The notes under the pieces were generated by a model that made no database searches, had not been told where the DNA came from, and saw only the letters and a list, made by a program, of their open reading frames with translations. Made by a program: the position numbers and the translations under genes. DNA of 64,000 nt from Streptomyces sp. B93. GTDB lineage: Bacteria; Actinomycetota; Actinomycetes; Streptomycetales; Streptomycetaceae. The stretch spans positions 1 to 64,000 of the forward strand of contig NZ_JAGPXL010000015.1 in NCBI RefSeq assembly GCF_018070565.1, in the 5' to 3' direction. This document shows, one piece after another, positions 8,868-21,057 of this stretch (position 1 is the stretch's first letter; each line of letters starts with the position of its first letter).

Positions 8868-9677
8868 TCAAGGGCGGGCGGCGAGCGATCGGGCGGACAC
8901 CGGGAAGTCGAAGTAGGTGTCCGGGTAGCGCTCGGGACGGTAGGTGAAGTGCCACCATTCCTCGGCGAGGTTCACGAAGCCCAGGTCTTCCAGGGTGGTC
9001 TTCAGCAGCAGTCGGTTGGCGCGCTGGGGGCCCTGGACACGCGGGTCGAGTGTGTGGCTGAGGGTGTCGAAGCAGTCGTAGCCGGTCCCCATGTCGACCG
9101 AGTTGTCGGGGAAGCGCTCGTCCTGGGGCGCGTAGCAGGGCACCAGGGGCTGGCCGGGGACGTAGGGCTTGGTGGGGCGGGCCGGGAGGCGGACCAGGGT
9201 GAGGTCCACGGTGGAGCCGCGGCTGTGGCCGGATCTCGCCGCGATGTAGCCGTCCGTGAACAGCCGTGTCTTGTCGACGTCCGGGTAGAACTCGTCCTTC
9301 ATCGTCTGGTCGTCGAGGTCCTCGGCCCAGCGGACGAAGTGGTCGACGGCGCGCTGTGGCCGGTAGCAGTCGTACACCTTGAGGCCGTAGCCCTGGCGCA
9401 GGAGTTGTCGCTGGGCCTGGTGCAGGGCTTCGGCGGCGGGGCGGGTGAGGATGCACAGGGGTTGGCGGTAGCCGTCGATGCGCTCGCCGATGAAGTTGTG
9501 GGGGGTGATGTAGCGCATCTCCTCGATGATCGTCCGGTCCACGGTTCGCAGGGCGACGAAGTCGTCGGGTGCCCTGGGCTCGGTCTTCGCCTGGGCGGGG
9601 GCGGACGTGGCGGTGACGGCCAGCAGGGCGGCGAGCGTGGTGACCAGTCCTCGTACCGCGGTGGTGAGTCGTGTCAT
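8868..9677 (-). CDS. Secreted D-alanyl-D-alanine dipeptidase (VanX-like, peptidase M15D)
   Basis: 269 residues. Residues 1-30 are a Sec signal peptide ending in APAQAK, so the enzyme is exported. VanX-family zinc motifs are intact: DCYRPQRAVDHF, SGHSRGSTVDLTL (His and Asp ligands), and EWWHF (catalytic Glu, third ligand His). The family cleaves D-Ala-D-Ala; cytoplasmic VanX gives vancomycin resistance, while exported homologues likely act on peptidoglycan fragments. No vanH, vanA, vanR or vanS gene is nearby, so resistance is not implied. Start ATG at 9677; transcription is divergent from the DUF35 gene, 110 bases away. Confidence 0.9.
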   Translation of the reverse strand: MTRLTTAVRGLVTTLAALLAVTATSAPAQAKTEPRAPDDFVALRTVDRTIIEEMRYITPHNFIGERIDGYRQPLCILTRPAAEALHQAQRQLLRQGYGLKVYDCYRPQRAVDHFVRWAEDLDDQTMKDEFYPDVDKTRLFTDGYIAARSGHSRGSTVDLTLVRLPARPTKPYVPGQPLVPCYAPQDERFPDNSVDMGTGYDCFDTLSHTLDPRVQGPQRANRLLLKTTLEDLGFVNLAEEWWHFTYRPERYPDTYFDFPVSARSLAARP

Positions 9678-9787
9678 GTCCCCTGCGTCTATCAGGTGGA
9701 GGCTGCGGCGGGGAAGACGCCCTGCCGCTACCCGGTTGCCCGTGGCACACTTCTGACGTTCCGTCAGTTACGGATCCGGGAGGGGCG

Positions 9788-10231
9788 TTGACAGAGACAG
9801 GGACCCCTGTGGTGGCCGGGTGGTTCGCCGGAGAGGGGGACGCGTTCCGGTTGCTCGGCACGCGGTGCTCGGGCTGCGCCTCGGTGTTCTTCCCGCGCGA
9901 GGACGTCCACTGCCGCAATCCCGGCTGTTCCGGCGGCGATCTGGTGGAGGTGCCGTTGTCGCGGCGGGGGCGTGTCTGGTCGTACACGGACAGCCGGTAC
10001 CGGCCTCCGTCACCGTATGTGACCGATCCGGAACTTCCGTGGGTGCCGTGCGCGTTGATCGCTGTGGAGCTGGAGTCCGAGCGGATGGTGGTGCTGGGAC
10101 AGGCGGCTCCCGGTGTCACCGTCGCTCATCTGGCGGTGGGCATGGAGGTGGAGGTCGTCCCCGGTGTGCTGCTCGGGGAAGCGGGGGCGACCTGGACGAC
10201 GTGGCAGTGGCGGCCGACGGGGGTGGCGTGA
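9788..10231 (+). CDS. DUF35-type acyl-CoA-binding OB-fold/zinc-ribbon protein
   Basis: About 147 residues. An N-terminal zinc ribbon (CSGC at about 25-28, then CRNPGC) is followed by an OB-fold (GRVWSYTDSRY, VPCALIAVELE, GMEVEVV). These small proteins pair with non-decarboxylating thiolases or aldolases and hold the acyl-CoA. Start chosen at TTG 9788, which follows GGGAGGGG at 9778-9785; the spacing is short, and GTG at 9809 is an alternative. The in-frame ATG at 9671 would overlap the divergent dipeptidase gene. Its stop shares one base with the thiolase start (10231), so the two are coupled. Confidence 0.85.
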   Translation: MTETGTPVVAGWFAGEGDAFRLLGTRCSGCASVFFPREDVHCRNPGCSGGDLVEVPLSRRGRVWSYTDSRYRPPSPYVTDPELPWVPCALIAVELESERMVVLGQAAPGVTVAHLAVGMEVEVVPGVLLGEAGATWTTWQWRPTGVA

Positions 10232-11421
10232 TGACGGGTGAGGTTGCGGTGCTCGGGGCGGGCATGCACCCCTGGGGGAAGTGGGGGCGCGGCTTCGTCG
10301 AGTACGGCGCGGTGGCGGCCCGCGCGGCGCTCGCCGACGCCGGGCTGGAATGGCGGCAGATCGGCTCGATCGTGGGCGCGGACACCGTGCGCGGCGGCTA
10401 TCCGGGGTATGTGGCGGGGGCCGCGTTCGCCAAGGCCCTGGGCTGGCAGGGGGCCCGGGTCACCAGCGTGTACGCGGCCTGCGCGTCGGGGGCGCAGGCG
10501 GTGAACGCCGCGCGGGCGCAGATCCTGGCGGGCCTGGCGGACGTGGTGCTGGTGGTCGGCGCCGACGCCGCGCCCAAGGGGTTCTTCCGCCCGGCGGGCG
10601 GCGAGCGGCCCGACGATCCGGACTGGCTGCGCTTCCGGGTCCTCGGCGCGACCAATCCGACGTACTTCGGGCTGTACGCGCGCCGGCGGATGGCCGTGCA
10701 CGGCGACACGGTGGAGGACTTCGCCCAGGTCAAGGTGAAGAACGCGGCGCTGGGGGCGCTGAACCCGTATGCGCGCTACCGGCGTCGGGTGACCGCCGAG
10801 GAGGTCGCGGCCTCCGCGGTGGTCGCGGATCCGCTGCGGCTCCTGGACATCTGTGCGACCTCGGACGGCGGGGCGGCGCTGGTGCTGTCCAGCATGGACT
10901 TCGCGCACCGGCACGGGGCGGCGCGGCCGGTGCGCATCCGCGCGGTGTCGACGGTGACGCCGCGCTATCCCAACACCGTGCTGGATCTGCCGGACATGGC
11001 GACGGACTCGGCGGTGGCGGTGGCGCCCCCCGCGGAGTCGTTCCGCGCCTCGATCGCCCGGGCGGCCTACGAGGAGGCCGGTGCCGGGCCGGGGGACCTG
11101 TCCCTCGCGGAGGTGTACGACCTGTCCACGGCCCTGGAGTTGCAGTGGTACGAGGATCTGGGGCTGTGCGCCGAGGGTGAGGGGGCGAAGCTGCTCAGGG
11201 ACGGGGCGACCGCGCCGGGCGGGCGCATACCCGTGAACGCCAGCGGTGGACTGGCCTCCTTCGGGGAGGCGGTACCGGCTCAGGCGGTCGCCCAGGTGTG
11301 CGAGCTGACCTGGCAGTTGCGGGGTGAGGCGGGAGACCGGCAGGTGGCGGGGGCGCGCATGGGCATCGCGGCGAACCAGGGACTGTTCGGGCACGGTTCG
11401 GCGGTGATAGCGGTGCGGTGA
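10231..11421 (+). CDS. Thiolase family protein (SCP-x/lipid-transfer type)
   Basis: 396 residues, standard for the family. The nucleophilic cysteine lies in YAACASGAQA; the C-terminal glycine-rich site is NQGLFGHGSAVIAV, in the form seen in SCP-x-like thiolases rather than FadA. These enzymes cleave or form beta-ketoacyl-CoA, often in sterol, cholesterol or branched-chain degradation. Start ATG at 10231 overlaps the DUF35 stop (a GTG at 10228 is also possible). The pair is probably one functional complex. No other beta-oxidation genes are adjacent, so the substrate is open. Confidence 0.88.
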   Translation: MTGEVAVLGAGMHPWGKWGRGFVEYGAVAARAALADAGLEWRQIGSIVGADTVRGGYPGYVAGAAFAKALGWQGARVTSVYAACASGAQAVNAARAQILAGLADVVLVVGADAAPKGFFRPAGGERPDDPDWLRFRVLGATNPTYFGLYARRRMAVHGDTVEDFAQVKVKNAALGALNPYARYRRRVTAEEVAASAVVADPLRLLDICATSDGGAALVLSSMDFAHRHGAARPVRIRAVSTVTPRYPNTVLDLPDMATDSAVAVAPPAESFRASIARAAYEEAGAGPGDLSLAEVYDLSTALELQWYEDLGLCAEGEGAKLLRDGATAPGGRIPVNASGGLASFGEAVPAQAVAQVCELTWQLRGEAGDRQVAGARMGIAANQGLFGHGSAVIAVR

Positions 11422-11549
11422 GGCACGGCCCTCACCTCCGGGTACCCCGCGGGGCGAGCTGTCCGTACGCTCTGTGATCGCCTCGGAATCCTGCGTGAAC
11501 GTCTCATGAACTGGGCCTGGGCCCGCGCGGGCGGCGCCATCATGCTCCC

Positions 11550-13211
11550 GTGCACTCCTGGTCGGACACGCTCCGCTTCGCGTTCCAGCCGGTGGTCAAC
11601 CTGGCCACCGGAGGGATCGCGGCGTTGGAGATCCTCGCCCGCCCGGAGACCGGTGACGTGCTGGCCGAGGCCCGTCGGGACCCCGAGATCGACGGTCGGC
11701 TGGCGGTGTTGGCGGTCCGCGCGGCGGTGGGCAAGGAGACCCTGCTGCCGCTGCATGTCAATGTGTTCGCCGGTACCCTCGCCGACCTCGGTGGGCTCGG
11801 TCCGCTGCACGACGCCGTGCGGGCGGCGGGACGGCTGCCCTGGGAGGTGACGATCGACATCTGCCCGCCCTGGACCCATGTGCCGCGCCAGGCCCTGCTG
11901 GACGCGGTGGCGGAGCTGCGCGCCCAGGGGTTCCGGATCAGCGCGGACGGGGTCGGCGACGGTGATCTGCCGCTGCGGCTGCTCACCGACATCGCCCCGG
12001 ACCTGGTGAAACTCGACGCCTCCCTGCTGTCCAGACCGGCGGCGGTGCGAGCGATGCGCACGCTGGCCGACCAGTTGGGCGCGCTGCTGCTGGCGGAGGG
12101 CGTGGAGACCGAGACACAGTGCGCGGCGGCGGTGTCGGCCGGGGCGCAGTTGGCCCAGGGCGAGTTGTTCGCGCCTCCGGCCCGGCTGCCCGTCGCGGAC
12201 GTATACGTTCCACCACGCCCCGGCGGCGGGGGCGGTGGTCCCGCGGCGCCGGGGCCGGGTCCGTCGGTGCGGCAGTTCCTGCGGCCCGCCGCGCTGCTGC
12301 CCGCCACGGCGTCCGCGGGGCAGGTGCGGGCCCTGCTGACCGGGTCGCCGGAAGTCTCCGGGGTGCTGCTCGTGGACCGCGCCGGGGTCCCGGTCCGGTC
12401 GGTGCACCGCTCCCGCTTCCTGCTGTCGATGTCGGGGCGGTACGGCCATGCGCTGTACGCCGACCGGCCCGCCGCCAAGCTGGGCGATCCGCCCAGGACG
12501 GTGGGCATCGGCGCCACCGCGTGGGAGGTGCTGGACGTGGTGGCGGTCGGTGAGCGGGACCGGGCGTCGGACGACGTGGCCGTGGTGGACGAGCACGGGC
12601 GGTGCCTGGGCGTCGTACGGCTGGCGGATCTGTTGCGGGCGTTGGCCGAGTCCCGGGTGGAGGAGGCTGCCGGGCTCAATCCGCTGACGCGGCTGCCGGG
12701 TTCGGACGCCATCACCGGGGAGGTGGACCGGTGGATCGCGCAAGGGCGGACGTTCGCCCTGAGTTGGCTGGATGTCGACCACTTCAAGCAGGTCAACGAC
12801 GGGGCGGGGTTCGCCGCGGGTGACGAGCTGATCCGGTCCGTGGGGCGGGCGCTCGAGGCGGCGGCGGCCGGGAACACGCGCGTGGGTCACATCGGCGGGG
12901 ACGACTTCCTAATCCTGGCCGAGCCGGAAGGGCTGGATCCGCTGGCGGTGTACGTGCTGGACGCGCCGTGGCATGCGGGTGGGCGGCCGGTGACCCTGTC
13001 CCTGGCCACGGTGGTGTGCGCGCCGGGCAGCGTCACCGATCACCGGCAGGCGGCGGCCTGTCTGGCGCCGCTCAAGAAGGCCGCGAAGTCACTCGGCGGG
13101 GCCAGTTGGGTGCTGGGCCGGCCCGGGCTGCCCGGGTACGAGGTCCTCCGGGGCGCGGAGCCGTCGCCGAGCCAGGCGGGCTGCGCGGTGGCGGAACCGG
13201 GGCTCGGCTGA
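11550..13211 (+). CDS. Degenerate EAL-GGDEF cyclic-di-GMP-type protein
   Basis: 553 residues, cytoplasmic, no membrane segment. The order is EAL domain (about 8-225), a linker with a CBS-like part (about 240-370), then GGDEF (about 375-535), the reverse of the usual GGDEF-EAL. The EAL signature is EIL (Glu27), VNVFAGTL keeps the Asn, but the metal pair DDFGTG has become ADGVGDG and the LELTE strand is VTIDI; KLD, AEGVET and QGELF are retained. The GGDEF loop is GGDDF (449-453), while LDVDHFKQVND is intact. Cyclic-di-GMP turnover is thus doubtful; ligand binding or sensing is more likely. Start GTG at 11550. Confidence 0.82.
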   Translation: MHSWSDTLRFAFQPVVNLATGGIAALEILARPETGDVLAEARRDPEIDGRLAVLAVRAAVGKETLLPLHVNVFAGTLADLGGLGPLHDAVRAAGRLPWEVTIDICPPWTHVPRQALLDAVAELRAQGFRISADGVGDGDLPLRLLTDIAPDLVKLDASLLSRPAAVRAMRTLADQLGALLLAEGVETETQCAAAVSAGAQLAQGELFAPPARLPVADVYVPPRPGGGGGGPAAPGPGPSVRQFLRPAALLPATASAGQVRALLTGSPEVSGVLLVDRAGVPVRSVHRSRFLLSMSGRYGHALYADRPAAKLGDPPRTVGIGATAWEVLDVVAVGERDRASDDVAVVDEHGRCLGVVRLADLLRALAESRVEEAAGLNPLTRLPGSDAITGEVDRWIAQGRTFALSWLDVDHFKQVNDGAGFAAGDELIRSVGRALEAAAAGNTRVGHIGGDDFLILAEPEGLDPLAVYVLDAPWHAGGRPVTLSLATVVCAPGSVTDHRQAAACLAPLKKAAKSLGGASWVLGRPGLPGYEVLRGAEPSPSQAGCAVAEPGLG

Positions 13212-13567
13212 GGGCCCTCGCGCACTCGGCCGGGCCGGCCGGGGACGGCCGGTGGAACCGTTGCCGTCAACGACCTTGACGGTCCCTGGGCGCCGGTGAA
13301 CACTTCCCGGTGTCAGCCGACATCGCCGTACATACTCGGCGGATTCCGGCACTCCGCCGCATGGGCTCATGACCCTGGCCCACTCCCCCACAAGGCGATT
13401 CGGCGACGACGAGACGTTCGTCACGGACGCCTGGGCCGGGCACGGGACCCGCTCCGCCCCGGGCCGAAGTCGCCACGGGAGCAACGGGAGTCACGGGGAG
13501 TCACGGGGGAATCCGCCCCGCACCGAGGACCGGGGCCGATCACCCGGGTCCGGCACTAGGAGCCGCC
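13212..13567. other. Non-coding region upstream of glpF-glpK
   Basis: 356 bases with no credible gene; short ORFs on both strands lack ribosome sites and family features. It probably holds the glycerol operon promoter. An inverted repeat GACGA-n5-TCGTC at 13408-13422 is a possible operator, but no regulator gene of the GylR/IclR type is next to the operon, so this is only a suggestion. Confidence 0.45.
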
Positions 13568-14317
13568 ATGAGCAACGGAGACATCGTCGTCGGCGAGATC
13601 ATCGGCACCGCGATCCTCATCCTCTTCGGCGCCGGGGTCTGCGCCGCAGTCACCCTCAGATACTCCAAGGCCCGGGCCTCCGGCTGGATCGTGATCGCGT
13701 TCGGCTGGGGGTTCGGAGTGATGGCGGGCGCCTACACCGCCGCTCCGTTGTCCGGCGGGCACCTCAACCCGGCCGTGACCCTCGGCATCGCCGTCGACAC
13801 CGGTGACTGGGACAAGGTCGGGCTCTATCTGCTGGGCCAGATGATCGGCGCGATGCTGGGCGCCGTACTGGCCTATCTGGTCTACTTCGCGCAGTTCCAG
13901 GCCAACGTCCGGGAGACGGGCACGACGGAGGGCACCGCCGAGGAGCCGACTCCGACGCTCGGCATCTTCTCCACCATCCCGGAGATCCGCCATCCGGTCG
14001 CCAACCTCATGACCGAGATCATCGCCACGATCGCACTGGTCCTGCCGATCCTCGCCTTCGGGCTGACCAAGGGGCTCGGCGAGTCCGGCACGCTCGTGCT
14101 GATCGTCGCCCTGCTGGTCGTGGGCCTCGGTCTCTCCCTCGGCGGGCCGACCGGCTATGCGATCAACCCGGCGCGCGACCTCGGCCCGCGCATCGTGCAC
14201 ACCTTCCTGCCGATCCCCAACAAGGGCACCTCCGACTGGGGTTACGCCTGGGTGCCCGTCGTCGGGCCGCTGATCGGCGGAGGACTGGCCGGGCTCATCT
14301 ACAACGCAGCCTTCTGA
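13568..14317 (+). CDS. glpF: Glycerol uptake facilitator (MIP channel)
   Basis: 249-residue membrane channel with six predicted helices and two half-helices bearing the NPA motifs HLNPAVT and INPARDLGPR. The Asp after the second NPAR is the mark of glycerol-conducting GlpF rather than water aquaporins. It lets glycerol diffuse into the cell for phosphorylation by the kinase just downstream. A GGAGCCGCC ribosome site precedes the ATG. Spacing to glpK is 24 bases, so one transcript is expected. No glpD dehydrogenase follows, unlike in the main gyl operon of streptomycetes, so this may be the second glycerol locus. Confidence 0.94.
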   Translation: MSNGDIVVGEIIGTAILILFGAGVCAAVTLRYSKARASGWIVIAFGWGFGVMAGAYTAAPLSGGHLNPAVTLGIAVDTGDWDKVGLYLLGQMIGAMLGAVLAYLVYFAQFQANVRETGTTEGTAEEPTPTLGIFSTIPEIRHPVANLMTEIIATIALVLPILAFGLTKGLGESGTLVLIVALLVVGLGLSLGGPTGYAINPARDLGPRIVHTFLPIPNKGTSDWGYAWVPVVGPLIGGGLAGLIYNAAF

Positions 14318-14341
14318 GACAACTCAGCCCAAGGGGTAGCC

Positions 14342-15862
<1,521 letters not shown>

Positions 15863-15912
15863 GCCTCCACGCGCGCGTGCACGGGGGGAACCAGGGCATC
15901 CGAGCTGTGTGG

Positions 15913-15940
15913 CCCGTACCCCGGTCGGCGGGGGTACGGG
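15913..15940. terminator. Hairpin between glpK and the convergent cvnD
   Basis: A perfect 10-bp stem (CCCGTACCCC at 15913-15922 with GGGGTACGGG at 15931-15940) and an 8-base loop. It sits between two converging transcripts. No T run follows, as is common for Streptomyces terminators. Confidence 0.75.
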
Positions 15941-15959
15941 TCACGTCCGGGCGGTCGCC

Positions 15960-16545
15960 TCAGGTGGTGACCGGGTGTCGGCGGTCCGCCGTCCGGGTCA
16001 TCGCGTGCTCGACGAGACCGACGAGGACGTCCCTGACCGACCGTCGGTCTCGCGCGTCGCACATCAGCAGCGGTACGTCGTCGTCGAGGTCGAGGGCGCG
16101 TCGGACCTGGTCGGCGGGGTGCCGGGCGGCCCCCTCGAAGCAGTTGACGGCGATCAGGAAGGGGATGGCGCGCCGTTCGAAGTAGTCGACGGCGGCGAAG
16201 CAGTCCTCCAGGCGGCGGGTGTCGACGAGGACGACGGCGCCGAGGGCGCCCTCGGAGAGTTCGTCCCACATGAACCAGAACCGTTCCTGGCCGGGGGTGC
16301 CGAAGAGGTACAGCGTCAGGTCCTCCCGCAGGGTGATGCGGCCGAAGTCCATGGCGACGGTGGTGGTGTGCTTGCCCGCCACGCCGGTGGTGTCGTCGAC
16401 GGGGCGGCCCGCCTCAGTGAGCAGTTCCTCGGTCCGCAGCGGTCTGATCTCGCTGACCGCGCCGACCAGCGTGGTCTTGCCCACGCCGAAGCCGCCGGCC
16501 ACGAGGATCTTGAGCGTGACGGGCTCGACCGGGAACCTGCCGCGC

Positions 16546-16565
<20 letters not shown>
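15960..16565 (-). CDS. cvnD: Conservon GTPase-like protein CvnD
   Basis: 201 residues, Ras/MglA-like P-loop protein, the last component of a conservon. P-loop GGFGVGKTT (Lys30) is intact. The switch-II motif is GTPGQERFW in place of DTPGQ, and the guanine-specificity motif reads NCFE rather than NKxD, as in other CvnD proteins, so nucleotide choice may be relaxed. In S. coelicolor such proteins act with CvnA, B and C in membrane-associated signalling complexes that influence development and metabolism. Here the start overlaps by 20 bases the end of the oxoprolinase gene, not cvnC, so its translation is coupled to that enzyme. Confidence 0.9.
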
Positions 16566-20190
<3,625 letters not shown>

Positions 20191-20214
20191 GTCCTCACCC
20201 CGCTTCCGCGCTGC

Positions 20215-20610
20215 TCACAGCGCCCGGAGGCCGTTGATCACATCGCGCAGAATACTCTCGTCGGGCAGTTCGGCCGGGGGCACCGGGCGGGTCACATGGA
20301 CGAAGTCGCTGTCCACGAGGTCCCCGATGAGGACCCTGACGACACCGATCGGCAGATCCAGCTCGGAGGCGAGTTCGGCGACGGACTGCGGGGTCTCCCG
20401 GCACAGGTCGACGATGTCCATGTGTTCCGGGGACAGCGTCGGGTCCTCTTCGGGGTCGTCCGCGTGGCGTTCCGTGACGACCACCGCGATCAGGTCGAGG
20501 CGGTGCTGTGCCGCATGGCTGGTGCGGCCGCGCGTCATGGCGTAGGGGCGGACGACGGGCCCCGCGTCGTCGTCGAACCAGTGGCTTCTTGCCTGACCGT
20601 CTGCGCTCAT
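20215..20610 (-). CDS. cvnC: Conservon DUF742 protein CvnC
   Basis: 131 residues, DUF742 family. An N-terminal segment with VVRPYAMTRGRT is followed by a winged-helix-like part (CRETPQSVAELASELDLPIGVVRVLIGDL). In conservons it works between the roadblock protein and the Ras-like GTPase. It starts at 20610, 9 bases after cvnB, and is followed by the oxoprolinase gene rather than directly by cvnD. Confidence 0.92.
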   Translation of the reverse strand: MSADGQARSHWFDDDAGPVVRPYAMTRGRTSHAAQHRLDLIAVVVTERHADDPEEDPTLSPEHMDIVDLCRETPQSVAELASELDLPIGVVRVLIGDLVDSDFVHVTRPVPPAELPDESILRDVINGLRAL

Positions 20611-20619
20611 GTCATCCCA

Positions 20620-21057
20620 CTACCCGCCCGAGGGCAGATCGGTGCGCGGTGCGGCGTTCAGATGTGCGCCGACCCGCTTGACCAGGAGCGTCATCTCGTA
20701 GGCGACCTGGCCGACGTCGGAGTCCGCGTCGGCGAGGACGGCGAGGCAGCTGCCGTCGCCCGCGGCCGTGACGAAGAGGAAGGCCTCGTCGAGTTCGACG
20801 ATCGTCTGCCGGACGCCTCCGGCGTCGAAGTGGCGGCCCACGCCCTTGGCCAGGCTGTGGAAGCCGGAGGCGACGGCGGCCAGGTGTTCGCCGTCCTCCC
20901 GGGTCAGGTCCTTGGAGACCCCGATCGCCAGGCCGTCGCCGGACAGTACGACGGCCTTGCGGATGCGCGCGACGCGGTCCACCAGATCGTCGAGGAGCCA
21001 GTTCAGCTCGCCGGACCCGGTGGTCGCGGTGTCGCCGGTCGCCTTCGGTGCGGTCAT
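20620..21057 (-). CDS. cvnB: Conservon roadblock/LC7 protein CvnB
   Basis: 145 residues, roadblock/LC7 fold (LNWLLDDLVDRVARIRKAVVLSGDGLAI, then VVDE-like VELDEAFLFV and a final long helix). Such proteins act as platforms or GTPase-activating partners for Ras-like proteins, here presumably CvnD. The start ATG overlaps the cvnA stop (ATGA, 21054-21057), so the two are translationally coupled. Confidence 0.93.
   Translation of the reverse strand: MTAPKATGDTATTGSGELNWLLDDLVDRVARIRKAVVLSGDGLAIGVSKDLTREDGEHLAAVASGFHSLAKGVGRHFDAGGVRQTIVELDEAFLFVTAAGDGSCLAVLADADSDVGQVAYEMTLLVKRVGAHLNAAPRTDLPSGG

Noticed and set aside
8868..9677. Vancomycin resistance cluster
   Set aside because: Only a VanX-like protein is present, with a signal peptide; no vanR, vanS, vanH or vanA is nearby.
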